Shown piece after piece: positions 13,509-23,205 of a stretch of 23,334 nt of DNA. Below the pieces are notes generated by a model that worked only from the letters and a program-made list of their open reading frames with translations, had not been told where the DNA came from and searched no databases. The number at the start of each line of letters is the position of its first letter. Position 1 is the first letter of the stretch. Both the position numbers and the translations under genes were made by a program. This DNA comes from Folioceros fuciformis (lineage: Eukaryota > Anthocerotophyta > Anthocerotopsida > Anthocerotales): contig JBNGIO010006255.1 in the NCBI GenBank assembly GCA_049999805.1, positions 266,296-289,629 on the forward strand, in the 5' to 3' direction.

Positions 13509-16500
13509 CTACTTGTCAACCTGCTTCACCCGCTTGGTCTTTTTATGCGATTGTCGCACAGGCTTATTAGGCTTCTTGCCCCTGGTCAAATGAAAAGGAA
13601 CCATGAAAATGAGAACAAGAACGAAATCTAAACAGATACTCCTCTAATGATCCAACCGAACAGCAAGAATTACCGTACAATAGCAAGAAAACAGTAAAGC
13701 TTGTATGACTACCCCATGTCTGGACCCAACCCTCAAAACCTATGGTCCGGTCCCCTCAAGCAAGTAACTCACCTAAAAAGCGTGGAAAAAGCGACAAATG
13801 CAGCTACAATTGGTATGGCGAGGAGCAATGAAGCCTGCAAGACACAATACATACATGCCACACGTGAGACGAGGGAAACAAACTCACCACAACCAACCAC
13901 GATGTCCTCCACCGCAACTAGACTTTCAAACACACTGGAAACTTCACACTTCAGTTGCTGGTCATCAGGCTCATACCAAAAACCAGACCACCTCTCTACT
14001 TGCAAGGGATGAGAGTGATTCATGCTTGCTCAGCGTCCTCTTCACAGATGCCTGAACCTGCAAACAGACAAGCATGCGATTACACGACGACAGAACAATA
14101 CAGAGTTGACAGAACCAAGCACTAAAATACCTAATCCTACAGCAAATGACAGCATGAGTACATCATTTCTCAGAATACAAAGACACCGCACGCACCTGCT
14201 GGTGGTAAGCTGTAGCAGAAGACAGCACATCACGGTACACAATACTAATCCTCTCCACATGGGGCTCCGCAAATGTCCTTGCTTTGTGGTAGTGCGGACC
14301 AAGTGCAGAACCCCAAGTTTCTACAAAAGGTTTCACTCTCTCTTGCACAACCTGAAACCATTAGCAACAGCAAGCCCATCAGTGACACTTCCCTTCAAGG
14401 AATGGTTAGGATAGGCACCTTGTACATTACAAAGATAGACCTGCACATAGGGTTCAAAATATTTTTGAGCGTTGTGAACATGTGGTGCAAAGGTGTTTTT
14501 AGTTGCCTCATAGCCTTTCTTTGCCTTCTTCCTAGCGTGCTTGATGTACGGTGTAGAGAACTTGGAAATCGTGTCCAACTGTTGCTTGACATAGGGAGTC
14601 CACTTCTGGTCAATGGAAACGTTACCATCAGATCTCAACAAAGCTCAGGAAGTAAGAGATGCAACATTGTGCCAGTAAGCATATCCTCAAGATAGAGCAT
14701 CTGGATATACTTGTCCGCAACATAGATTTTGTGGAATCACAGATATCCACGAGTAAGCCCAGGCGAGAATGTGAACGCATGAATCAATTTCAGCAATATC
14801 AGCACACATGATGACAACCGAACCTTCTGCAAATTGGTTACGTGAGGCCTGGCCCACTTCTCAAAAGCTGCTGCGTTCTCAGACATCTGTGTACAGTTCA
14901 TATAACACCCACACGCTCAGAACTGGTGCGCAACAAACAAGCTAATACCACAGCAAAGCAGATGTCCCATGCGGCACCTTGGTACGGAGCGCCTTGTAAT
15001 GAGGTTCTCCATGCTCAAGCCACTTGGATGCAACAGCAGCCTAGGGCACAATCACAGAGCCAGCCCATATGACAATACTATCACACTGATAAAACCCAAA
15101 GACCAAGACTGAAAGAATCAGCAGATCGTTTGCATACTTGTAACTGAGCCACATGCGTAACTGCCCACGGTGGCAACCAGCCTTCATACACCTGTGGAAC
15201 ACAATCACAACATACAACCTGTCAACAAGGAGAAACTCGAAGAACACATTAACAAAACCACGTAATTCAGCATACTGTGATCCCTGTGCAAATTACCCAA
15301 TCAGCAAAAGCGAATCTACGCACACGTACAAACAAGACTCGCTCATGGAAGACAAAAAAAATTCTACATTCACTACCTGCCCCGGAGTTCAAGACCACAA
15401 GGCATAGTCACCCAGAAACCGACCTTTAATAGCTCTTGAGCTTTGGATGCAACTTCAGCCTCAGCTTTCCGCATTGAAGCCTAGTGTAAGCATCAGGAAT
15501 GAAACATGTGACAAGCCATCCTCTCCTCTGAGGGACGTAGAGAGCACAACAGAACTAGCTCTATTCCGCTAGACACAGGACGATTTCCACAAACCTCAGC
15601 AATCTTTAGGGCACGTTCTGCAAGAAAAAGCTTTTTCTTTTGCTCAGCTGAAGATTTTTCGGCCTGCTCAGAGTAACCCAATAAAGAGAACCTTTAGGGC
15701 ACATCCTTGCTCATTCTAGTTTCCCCAGGCAAGGAAAGAATACAAGTACAGCTCACCTCCTCGAAGGCATGGTGACATCCTGAACTTGGGGAAAGAACAC
15801 TAACGCACCTTCTCAAGCTTCGAAAGAAGCTCCTCAGCCGACACTTCTGCATCGTGTGCACGGGAGCTCAGAGCCTCCACCGTCTGCTCCAATTCTTGGG
15901 CATATTCTTTGAGGTCTACGATCTGCAATATAAGCATCCCATTAAGCGTGAGCTGAGGTCTCTTGAACAGATCCCACACACTAGTACACATAGTGAGAAG
16001 CCCAGCCAACCACCTCGGCCTCCAATAACTGCACCCTCGAAAGAGCGTCCTCAAGGTGAACCTCAACATCATTCGTATCTTTCTGCTGCAAGAAGGATTC
16101 CACACATCAGGAGATAACGTGCATCAAAGCCAACCAACAGCAACTCTCTTGGCTAGCACTCAAGACGTCCAACCTGTAGCTGATCCAAGTCAGTCTGCAG
16201 GGATAAAATTCTTTCATCTTTGAGCTTCAGCAGACTGACGTGATCCTGCAACCGCAACTCTGCGGAGAACGAACAAAGGCGTCAGATACAGCTCACACGA
16301 GTCAATTCACGTGCAAAAGGGGGACCATCCAACCAAGCACCGTCGCAAACCTTCCTGCTCTATATCTCCAGCTACGACTGTGATCACTACCAAATAACAC
16401 CACTCATGATCACTCGGCTCCCACACATGACCTCTTATAGGCTCCTCTCCCTCGTGAGAGGAGACTCGACCTCTTCCCTTAACAACCCCGCATCACTAAA

Positions 16501-16986
16501 CGAAGAGCTCCTGAGCAGTAGGCAGCCCGCGTGATGCGATATCAAACATTCTCCCGACATACCACTCGATCCTAAATACACTGAGCGACACTTCAGATCG
16601 GCATCCATAACGCTCAAAACAACACACCCTCGTGCTGGACCACATTCACCGAACATTAGGGCTAGCGTTCACCGAACAGCCTGTGCCATTCCCACCGTCC
16701 TCCTGTTCCCCCCAACCGACGCCTATCAGCACACCCCTTCCAGCACCTGAGCCATCAAGTGAGAAGCCGTACCGAGCGACGACACCTTGTGCTTCCAATC
16801 CTCGATCTCCTTCTGATGCGAAACAGATTCCGACTTCAGCTCCCTCAGGATCGAAGCATCTTCCCCTTGGCCCGTGTGGTGCAAGTCCTGATGCACAATC
16901 TCCTGAGCGCTACCTCCGAAATTCACCAATCCCACAAGCAGCAGCAGGAGGAGCCCAACGCCGAGCCCCGAGAAGCGACGCTCCAT
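13509..16986 (-). CDS. Coiled-coil membrane protein, At4g31340/At2g24420-like, 14 exons
   Basis: Matches a plant family annotated only as 'myosin heavy chain-related' and not characterised to my knowledge. Exons: 16986-16786, 16257-16174, 16085-16014, 15922-15809, 15663-15595, 15480-15424, 15191-15138, 15040-14978, 14886-14824, 14605-14441, 14351-14196, 14057-13977, 13834-13773, 13581-13509 (1314 bases, 437 residues). Seen: a leucine-rich signal peptide (about 7-28); a charged coiled coil (about 45-199, with ERILSLQTDLDQLQ and AEQKKKLFLAERALKIAE); the family hallmark EGWLPPW (202-208); repeated proline-centred segments (EPHY, RPHV, TPYV, TPYI, APHV, EPYV, KPFV, GPHY, EPHV) over 225-350; EVVWFL leading into a membrane helix (394-413); and a lysine/arginine-rich tail. 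This implies an ER-system lumenal coil with a short basic cytosolic tail. The exon 2 acceptor is one of two adjacent AGs; the second (exon start 16257) keeps frame. Confidence 0.9.
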
Positions 16987-17794
16987 GAGCGCGGACTGTC
17001 CGCCCCCACTCGGTTGCAACCACAATCCTCTGTCCTTCACGACGCCGCGCAGTACACTTTTTGGGCGCACAGATTGGGATCTAGCTCCAGAGATCCTCCT
17101 CGCCTCAAGGACGGGGAGACGCCTGCGTATCAGGCTTGCCTCGCCTCCGCACGAAGCAACGAAGGCGACAAGACGGAGATGCCTAGCGCACAGCCGCCTC
17201 GCATTCGTCCCTCCCCACAGGGTCTAGGTTAGGAAGGCCGAGCCTAGAGGCCCCACCTGGGCTGACGACTAACGACCAACTGATGGTCCTGACCGCCGTC
17301 TTTTCCTGACTTCACAAGCTCCGGCAAATCACATAACATAACTAAATATCTGAACAACTACAGGTGGCAGGCTCGCTGATGCCCACGATGCCAGGAATCG
17401 CCGACGTGTCATAAATCCTCAGAGACTTCAGTTAAACCCTTCTCGCAAGTTTGCGATATTTATCAATATAAGTAAAATAAAATCGGTTACAGCTAACATT
17501 TGGCCTACATAGCTCCACCTCTCCAATGACGTCTAGAGTACTAAGCCTAGTGGCTTCTGACAAGATTAGTGCAAGGTGCACCTACACTAACCTTACATTC
17601 ATAACGATGTTAAGTGACATAGAACTAAGATAGGTTATAGATACTTAAGACTTGCATAGAATAAAAGTTTTAAATTTGGTGAGACAAGTGACCAAAATGT
17701 TGAGAGCATTGAAGTATGATGTGGCTTCCAAGCTGCAAATGGGACTCAACTCCACATTTTGGCTTTACATATAAACACTATGCTTTTTCTTTGA
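16987..17794. other. Gene-free stretch: promoter side of the coiled-coil gene, then unassigned sequence
   Basis: The first 250 bases (16987-17235) are GC- and CpG-rich with long open frames on both strands but no recognisable protein; they probably form the promoter and 5' UTR of the coiled-coil gene. From about 17430 the sequence turns AT-rich and unstructured as it approaches the copia remains. I see no RNA gene or repeat in it. Confidence 0.5.
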
Positions 17795-18929
17795 GTTTTT
17801 GATTGTGTGGCATATGCACATAATCCAAAAGAAAAAAGATCTAAGCTAGATCAACGGAGTGTTCAATATATAATTCTTGGCTACTGCGAGAATTCTTTGA
17901 GATATTGTTTGTTTGTTTGATCCATAAACACGATAGATTATTTTGAGTCAAGATGTTATGTTTTGTGAGAACTTGTCTTGGAAGGATAATATGCATAATT
18001 CTCGTCAGTTGTCACTACAATCAGCTGATGACTTTATTTTTCATTAGTTTCCGTCTTTATTACCTACATCTGATGATGATCCATATTTGTTTGATGAGGA
18101 TTTGGATCTTGTTCTTGGTATTCAATTGGAGAATAATCTTATTGATCCTACTGATTTGGATTCCATCTATAAGAATCCTACTGAACGTAATCAACATGCT
18201 CAACATAACGACCAACTTCCGAAGAAACGCTCTAGGAGCTACATGGTGAAGGAGAAGAGAGGAGCAGACAAGGAGGAAGAGAAACAAAGGTCACACCCTC
18301 ACAATAGAGTCACACNNNNNNNNNNATCTTAGACTAAACACATTAGTCTAAGCACATTGGGCTTTAATAACCGTACAGCTTCTTGCATTGTCTCAAGTTC
18401 ATGCTTCTCGAATAGACTTGCCTCGTTGTTTTGGACATTTACATTCCCCTTCTCAATAACAACTTGAATCTATTGAGATATAAGACTTTGTTGCTTGTTT
18501 CTACTTCTTTACCTGAGCTGGAGTCTTTGGCTCAGGCTCAAGCTTCTTCTGATTAGCCACTTTGGAAGAAAGCTTTATGAGATGAATGACGTTCTTTATT
18601 AGGGAATAATATGTAGGATATTGTTTCTCTTCCATCAAGTCGAAACCCAATTTGTTGCAAATGGGTTCTTAAAATCTTATACAATGCTGACGCGATCATA
18701 GAATGCTACAAAGCCCGGTTGGTTGCCAAAGGCTATTTATAGGTTGAGGATGTTGATTACAAGAAGACTTTTCCCCCTGTGATCAAACTGCCTTCTATTC
18801 GGATTCTTCTTGCCCTTGTTGCTTACTTCGATCTTGAGATGTGTCAAATGGATGTTAAGATTGCTTTTTTAAATGGAAGATTTGGATGAAGAAATTTTGT
18901 ATGAAGCAACCTTCACCATTTAATGATGG
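17795..18929 (+). mobile_element. Decayed Ty1/copia integrase-reverse transcriptase fragment
   Basis: A broken retrotransposon polyprotein. From 17795 the integrase C-terminal region reads CVAYAHNPKEKRSKLDQRSV, then GYCENSLRYCLF and, after frameshifts, SQDVMFCENLSWKDN. An acidic linker follows (SDDDPYLFDEDLD). After a run of N (18316-18325), one frame from about 18512 to 18880 carries the reverse transcriptase N-terminus (CKWVLKILYNADAIIECYKA, RLVAKGY, VDYKKTFPPVIK, QMDVKIAFLNG) with at least five stop codons, then two frameshifts near 18880-18900. The 5' LTR, gag and protease are missing on the left, and RNase H and the 3' LTR on the right. It ends abruptly after the FNDG-like motif at about 18929. 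Not functional. Confidence 0.9.
18316..18325. other. Assembly gap (10 N)
   Basis: Ten N bases separate the integrase/linker part from the reverse transcriptase part of the copia fragment. Both sides are plus strand and in element order, so the join is plausible, but the true distance is unknown. Confidence 0.99.
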
Positions 18930-19711
18930 TATGCGAGCAATATGTCTTAGCCGATGACACTTAAAACAAATAATAGGGCCCATTGGACGAGGTGATGATC
19001 TTGAAAATTGCTGTATCATAGAAGCTTGAGAAGAAGAAGGAAAACGAGAATTAATGCACACCAAAGGACACCAGTCTCCACTTTGAGAGAGACGTTGCCT
19101 TTTTGCTTGATAGCCAAGCTAGGCCTCATCTCTACTAGCATCAAGTCGTACTTCTTTTCGTCGTAGCTCCTCAATAACCAATAGCTCCTATAAAGCTTCA
19201 ATAGTAATTGGAAGAGCTCCATTATTAAACGACAATTTGAAGGCCTCATAAGAAGAGGCAATGCTCAAAGAAGATGGAAAATTTGTACTTCCATGTGCAC
19301 CTCCAACCTAAAGGCTTTACAATCAACAATGATAGAAGTAAATTGATCAATGAAATCTTTAACTGTCTTAGATGCCCCCACCTTGAAATCCATAAGACAA
19401 GTGAGATTGGCTTGAGAATGCGCTAAGCCATGTAGCTCATGAGAGGGAAGCAACTCCTGCCAAACCTTTGTTGCTATAATCTTGGTCATAAGTTGGCCAA
19501 GATAACGATGTTCAATAGACCTAATTAAAAGCATGAGAGCTTTAGAATTTCTTTGCCTTCATGACAATTGTTCTACTGGGGTACCATTTTGAGGATAGAC
19601 TTTAGTACCATCAACAATAGACCAATTATCCAAACGAACAACCTTGACAAGAAACTTTTAAAAAGAAAAATTGGAACCATTGAACAGTGGGTATTCTGAA
19701 TGAATGCTCAT
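18930..19711 (-). mobile_element. Decayed Ty1/copia gag fragment
   Basis: On the minus strand a gag-type polyprotein begins MSIHSEYPLFNGSNFSF (ATG at 19711-19709) and continues with DNWSIVDGTKVYP, an open part (19534-19265) with MLLIRSIEHRYLGQLM and ASKTVKDFIDQFTSIIVDCK, then LPITIEALQELLVIEELRRK. It ends in a zinc knuckle (C-FK-C-HRLR-H-IARI, about 18968-18930) in which the last cysteine is missing because the sequence switches to the opposite-strand fragment there. In-frame stops TAA, TGA and TAG occur along the way. This is the copia-type gag layout. Not functional. Confidence 0.87.
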
Positions 19712-20220
19712 GATCTTATGCCATGCTATAAATAAATAAATAAATATTTTTGAAAAAAGAAATAAACCACAACAACCTTATTGTTAGGAATGAAATAACA
19801 TCAACCAAACACTCTCTCAAAAAATGATAGTTGGATCACCATCAGCCAAAAAATCCCAAGTACGCTTGTTAGACGTATCTCTTAAAAAACCCGAGATACA
19901 CTTATTAGATGTACCTCTTTAAAAATAAAAATAAAAATAAAAATATAGAGCCCAACATACATTCGTAAGATATATCCCATAAAACTTTGATATATGAGAG
20001 ACCTATGTTAAACGTTTCTTTGACACGCCACTTACCTTTTAAAAATATAAAAACATAAAACATAAGATAACCTTGTTAAATGTGTCTGACACCCCACTTA
20101 CCTTTTAAAAATATAAGAACATAAAAACAGAAGATAACCTTGTTAAATGTGTCTCAAACATAAGATGTCATAAACCTAAAACCTAAGATACATTAATTAG
20201 ACGTATCTTAGAAACCTAGT
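19712..20220 (-). mobile_element. Untranslated leader of the minus-strand copia element
   Basis: Between the primer binding site and the gag ATG lie about 500 bases of AT-rich non-coding sequence with short direct repeats. Several variants of a TTAGACGTATCT-like word recur (near 19870, 19905 and 20200). I see no ORF. Confidence 0.65.
20021..20153. repeat. Two tandem copies of a 66-67 base unit in the copia leader
   Basis: 20021-20086 and 20087-20153 both begin TGACAC, share CACTTACCTTTTAAAAATAT and end GATAACCTTGTTAAATGTGTC. They differ at three bases and one single-base insertion. Confidence 0.85.
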
Positions 20221-20232
20221 GCTTTGATACCA
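20221..20232 (-). promoter_or_regulatory. Copia primer binding site (initiator tRNA-Met type)
   Basis: On the minus strand TGGTATCAAAGC directly follows the LTR end. Plant copia elements typically carry TGGTATCAGAGC here, complementary to the 3' end of initiator methionine tRNA. One base differs, consistent with decay. It fixes the LTR boundary at 20233. Confidence 0.85.
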
Positions 20233-21052
20233 TGATAGAATTATACCAAGATCACGTCAGGATCATCCATCCCCAAATCTTTCGGGGATTGTACTCGCTC
20301 TTGTTAAGGTGAAAGAGTGGGCTCTTGGCTTTAGGCTTGACCTTGTATCTAGACGTTTCGAATCATAGCTTTTACCATTACAATGAGATTTCACTTAAGT
20401 TTGGCCCACTCCTTGGCTTTTTCTCTCTACATGCAGTTGTGAAGTTGTTGTTATTGTCAATATAGGGTTCTATCTGGCACGTCATGCGGTTGGAGGCACT
20501 ATATTGCCACCCATGATGAAGTTCAACATGTCATGTTCTTAATGGCTAGGGAATGAGAGTTTCTTCCATACAAGGAGTGTCCATGTACTTTGTGGAATGG
20601 GATTGCACAGGTGCAAGGTATATCAGAGTCATAGGAATGGTGGTGTTTCTCTTTCCTCTCAAATAGCCTTCTTTCGACAACGCATATCCATTGTTTTGCA
20701 AAACAGCATTGGTTAAAATGATTTTTAGAACAACAACAAAGCACAGGTCAAGTGGCTTCTTTAGCACCGGAGGTAGGTAGGCTTTTTGCTATTCCACATT
20801 TTGGGAGAGGTAGGTAGTTTTTGAGAATGACCTATAATGATTGTTTCTCTTTTTATCTTTGGAGCATATGAGAAGAGTTGGCTTAGGTTATTTTTCTTTT
20901 TATTATGAGAGTAGTGGACTTGGGTTGTTTCTCTTTTTATCTTTGGAGCATTCGGCTTGGGTTGTTGTCTTTTTTTTATCTTTGGAGCATAGGAGAGCCA
21001 GCCAGCTTGGGTTGTTTCTCTTTTATCTTTATAGATATGGTACTTTCTATCA
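20233..21052 (-). mobile_element. Copia 5' LTR, about 820 bases
   Basis: Bounded by TGATAGAA at 20233-20240 and TTCTATCA at 21045-21052, a perfect 8-base inverted repeat with the TG...CA ends of an LTR. The primer binding site abuts it on the left, so this is the 5' LTR of a leftward-reading element. The right part (20841-21030, the U3 side) carries five related repeats. The matching 3' LTR is not in the window, so no target site duplication can be tested; the flank at 21053 reads GTAAC. Confidence 0.82.
20841..21030. repeat. U3 repeat array in the LTR, five diverged copies
   Basis: The phrase CTTGGGTTGTTTCTCTTTTT followed by ATCTTTGGAGCA recurs at 20841-20866 (partial), about 20885-20910 (degenerate), 20919-20950, 20956-20989 and 21006-21030 (partial). 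Irregular repeats in the U3 end of an LTR are commonly enhancer or promoter elements. These are polypyrimidine-rich on the plus strand. Confidence 0.8.
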
Positions 21053-21291
21053 GTAACCGATCAATAGGATATCTCCGTTACTTGGAGACGCCTAAGCTAA
21101 ATCGGATCCTTTTCATGTAAGATATGGCTAAGGCGGTTGAATTCATTGCAAACCCTAGGTGCCCTACTTCGTGGTGTTGGATGGAGCAAAGGGCGACGGA
21201 TTGCTCACTCTAATCATGACGTAGCAGCGAAGGTCTCGCACAGACTGGTGGAAGGAAAGGCGGACTGGGAAGTGAGCCGCCTTCGGATGGC

Positions 21292-23205
21292 ATGTTGCAC
21301 CGCTTCCGCTGCCTACAGCGGTGTGTGGCGAGGACTTCTCGGTGCTTGAGTGCGATCCCCGACACAATTGCAACTGAGTGGCCTGCCAGTTGGGAGCACT
21401 GGAATCGGCTGTGCGACGATGGACGCGTTGGGGCGGCGTTCCGGGCGCTGGAGGGTTTGGCTCGGCGAGGAAGGTCCGTGTCGTCGAACCACTTGCACCG
21501 CCTGCTACAGGCGTGCATGGCTCGCAGGGACCTTCGCACCGGGAGGGACGTCCACCGTCTGATTGTGTCCTGTGGGTTTGATTCGGAATGTTTCCTGGGG
21601 AACCAGCTCATCCAGATGTACGCGGCTCACAGCAGCTTGGCGGAGGCGAGGGGGGTGTTCAGCAGGCTGCAAGCCCCGAATCAGCATGTGTGGTGTTCCA
21701 TCATCCGGGCCCATGCTGATTTAGGGCAGCCTGCGGAAGCCATTAGGTTGTACGAGAGGCTGAGGGTTTCCGGAGTGAGGGTGAACGAGTGGATTTTGGT
21801 GGCTGTCCTCAAGGCGTGTGCAGGGGCGCGGGATTTGAGGAAGGGGAGGTGGGTTCACGAGCACGCGGTGGAACTGGGGTGTGTGGGGTGTCCGTTTGTT
21901 GGCAGTACCCTCATCGACATGTATGCCAGGTGCGGGAGCTTGGAGGATGCGCAGGCTGTGTTTGAGGGGTTGTGTTCCGAGTCTAGCAGCGTGGTGCTGT
22001 GGACTGCGATGCTGGGAGGGTACGTGCAGCATGGGTGTGGCCGGGAGGCTCTCGAGTTGTATGAGAGGATGGAGGGCAGGGGTATAGCGGGGGACCATAT
22101 TGTGGTGCTGTCCTTGTTGAAGGCTTGTGGGGTGGCAGGTGCTGTGGAGCGAGGGGCGAGCTTGCACCAGGAAATTGTGGACATGAGGATTGAAAGGACT
22201 CCTCCTATTGGGAATGCTCTTATCGACATGTATGCCAACCTTGGGTTGCTGGACACTGCCCGGAGAGTGTTCAACAAGATAGCGAAAAGGAATTCGTTTA
22301 CCTGGACGGCGTTGATGAATGGGTATGGGCAGTATGGAGATCTGGCCGGGGCCGTGGGGTGCTTCGAGCAGATGGGGAGGTACAGGGTGAAGCCGGATGC
22401 GACCGCTTTCGCTTGCCTCCTTGCTGCTTGCAGTCGGGTCGGTGCTTTGGATGACGGGGAGAAGTACTTCGAGATGATGCAGACTCCGGAGTATGCAGTG
22501 GCGCCTGCTGTCGAGCACCTCAACTGCATGGCCGATCTTTATGCCCAGGCAGGACGTGCAGATGATGCCGAGAAGTTGCTGTCGAGGGCTGGACCGGCGG
22601 AAGCGAACACTGTGGGCTGGAGGAGTCTGCTATATGCTTGCCTCAGTCACAAGAATGTGGCGCTGGCAAGGAGATACTTCGATCTTGTTCGTCGTCTGAA
22701 TCCCACCGATCCTGCACCATACGTCATCATGGCGAGTTTGTACGCCGACGCGAAGAGCTGGGCGGACGTGCATCTCGTCAAGCAGCTGCAGAAAGATGCT
22801 GGTGCTGTGAGAAAACGTTCGAAGGCTGTGATCGAGGTCGGCATGAAGCTGCATGAGTTCTCAGGGGATGACGACCACTGCCCTCCCAAGGTTCTCGCCA
22901 AGCTGCAGTCACTGAACGCACTGGCCGAAGGCGTGGAGGAAGGGGGTTTTCTATCACAGTCACCCCTGGCCTGGAAGCCACTGCAGGACGATGAGACGGA
23001 AGATGTGCTGTGCGGGCACGCGGAGAAGCTGGCAATAGCCTTCGGGCTCCTCCACACTCGCGTGGGAGCACCTCTGCACGTCGTGAAGAATCTCCGTATG
23101 TGCAAGGGCTGTGACAGATTCTGTAGCATCGTTTCCAGGATGGAAACGCGCCGGGTCATAGTAAGGGATGATCGTCGAGTGCATGTCTTCAACAACAGGA
23201 CTTGA
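21292..23205 (+). CDS. PLS-class PPR protein with variant DYW deaminase domain, intronless
   Basis: PPR-DYW proteins bind organelle transcripts base by base and edit pyrimidines through the DYW zinc deaminase domain. 637 residues, single exon. Seen: an arginine-rich N-terminus without acidic residues (1-23), probably an organelle-targeting peptide; PPR repeats from about 34 to 480, with typical phrases LLQACMARRDLRTGRDVH, NALIDMYANLGLLDTARRVF and YGQYGDLAGAVGCFEQM; an E region (about 441-520, YVIMASLYADAKSWADV); then the DYW domain. The deaminase H-x-E is HAEKLAIAFGL (His576, Glu578) and the zinc pair is CKGC (604, 607), with Asp where CxxCH normally has His. W-K-P (561-563) lies 13 residues before His576. 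The protein stops at VHVFNNRT, lacking the usual C-terminal CSCGDYW. The neighbour upstream is a copia LTR ending at 21052. Confidence 0.93.
   Translation: MLHRFRCLQRCVARTSRCLSAIPDTIATEWPASWEHWNRLCDDGRVGAAFRALEGLARRGRSVSSNHLHRLLQACMARRDLRTGRDVHRLIVSCGFDSECFLGNQLIQMYAAHSSLAEARGVFSRLQAPNQHVWCSIIRAHADLGQPAEAIRLYERLRVSGVRVNEWILVAVLKACAGARDLRKGRWVHEHAVELGCVGCPFVGSTLIDMYARCGSLEDAQAVFEGLCSESSSVVLWTAMLGGYVQHGCGREALELYERMEGRGIAGDHIVVLSLLKACGVAGAVERGASLHQEIVDMRIERTPPIGNALIDMYANLGLLDTARRVFNKIAKRNSFTWTALMNGYGQYGDLAGAVGCFEQMGRYRVKPDATAFACLLAACSRVGALDDGEKYFEMMQTPEYAVAPAVEHLNCMADLYAQAGRADDAEKLLSRAGPAEANTVGWRSLLYACLSHKNVALARRYFDLVRRLNPTDPAPYVIMASLYADAKSWADVHLVKQLQKDAGAVRKRSKAVIEVGMKLHEFSGDDDHCPPKVLAKLQSLNALAEGVEEGGFLSQSPLAWKPLQDDETEDVLCGHAEKLAIAFGLLHTRVGAPLHVVKNLRMCKGCDRFCSIVSRMETRRVIVRDDRRVHVFNNRT

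Noticed and set aside
16759-17232. 157-codon plus-strand frame over the start of the coiled-coil gene
   Set aside because: Covers the first exon and promoter of the minus-strand gene; no domain seen, explained by high GC content.
17233-17794. Left LTR of the plus-strand copia fragment
   Set aside because: Neither TGATAGAA nor any other paired TG...CA terminus nor a primer binding site was found; the fragment begins inside integrase.
18855-19064. Possible complete CCHC zinc knuckle gene
   Set aside because: The fourth ligand is absent and the frame is part of the decayed gag fragment.
21721-22518. 265-codon minus-strand open frame (and a 224-codon frame overlapping it)
   Set aside because: Antisense shadow of the PPR gene. 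The Pro/His/Leu-rich composition mirrors its GC-rich codons.
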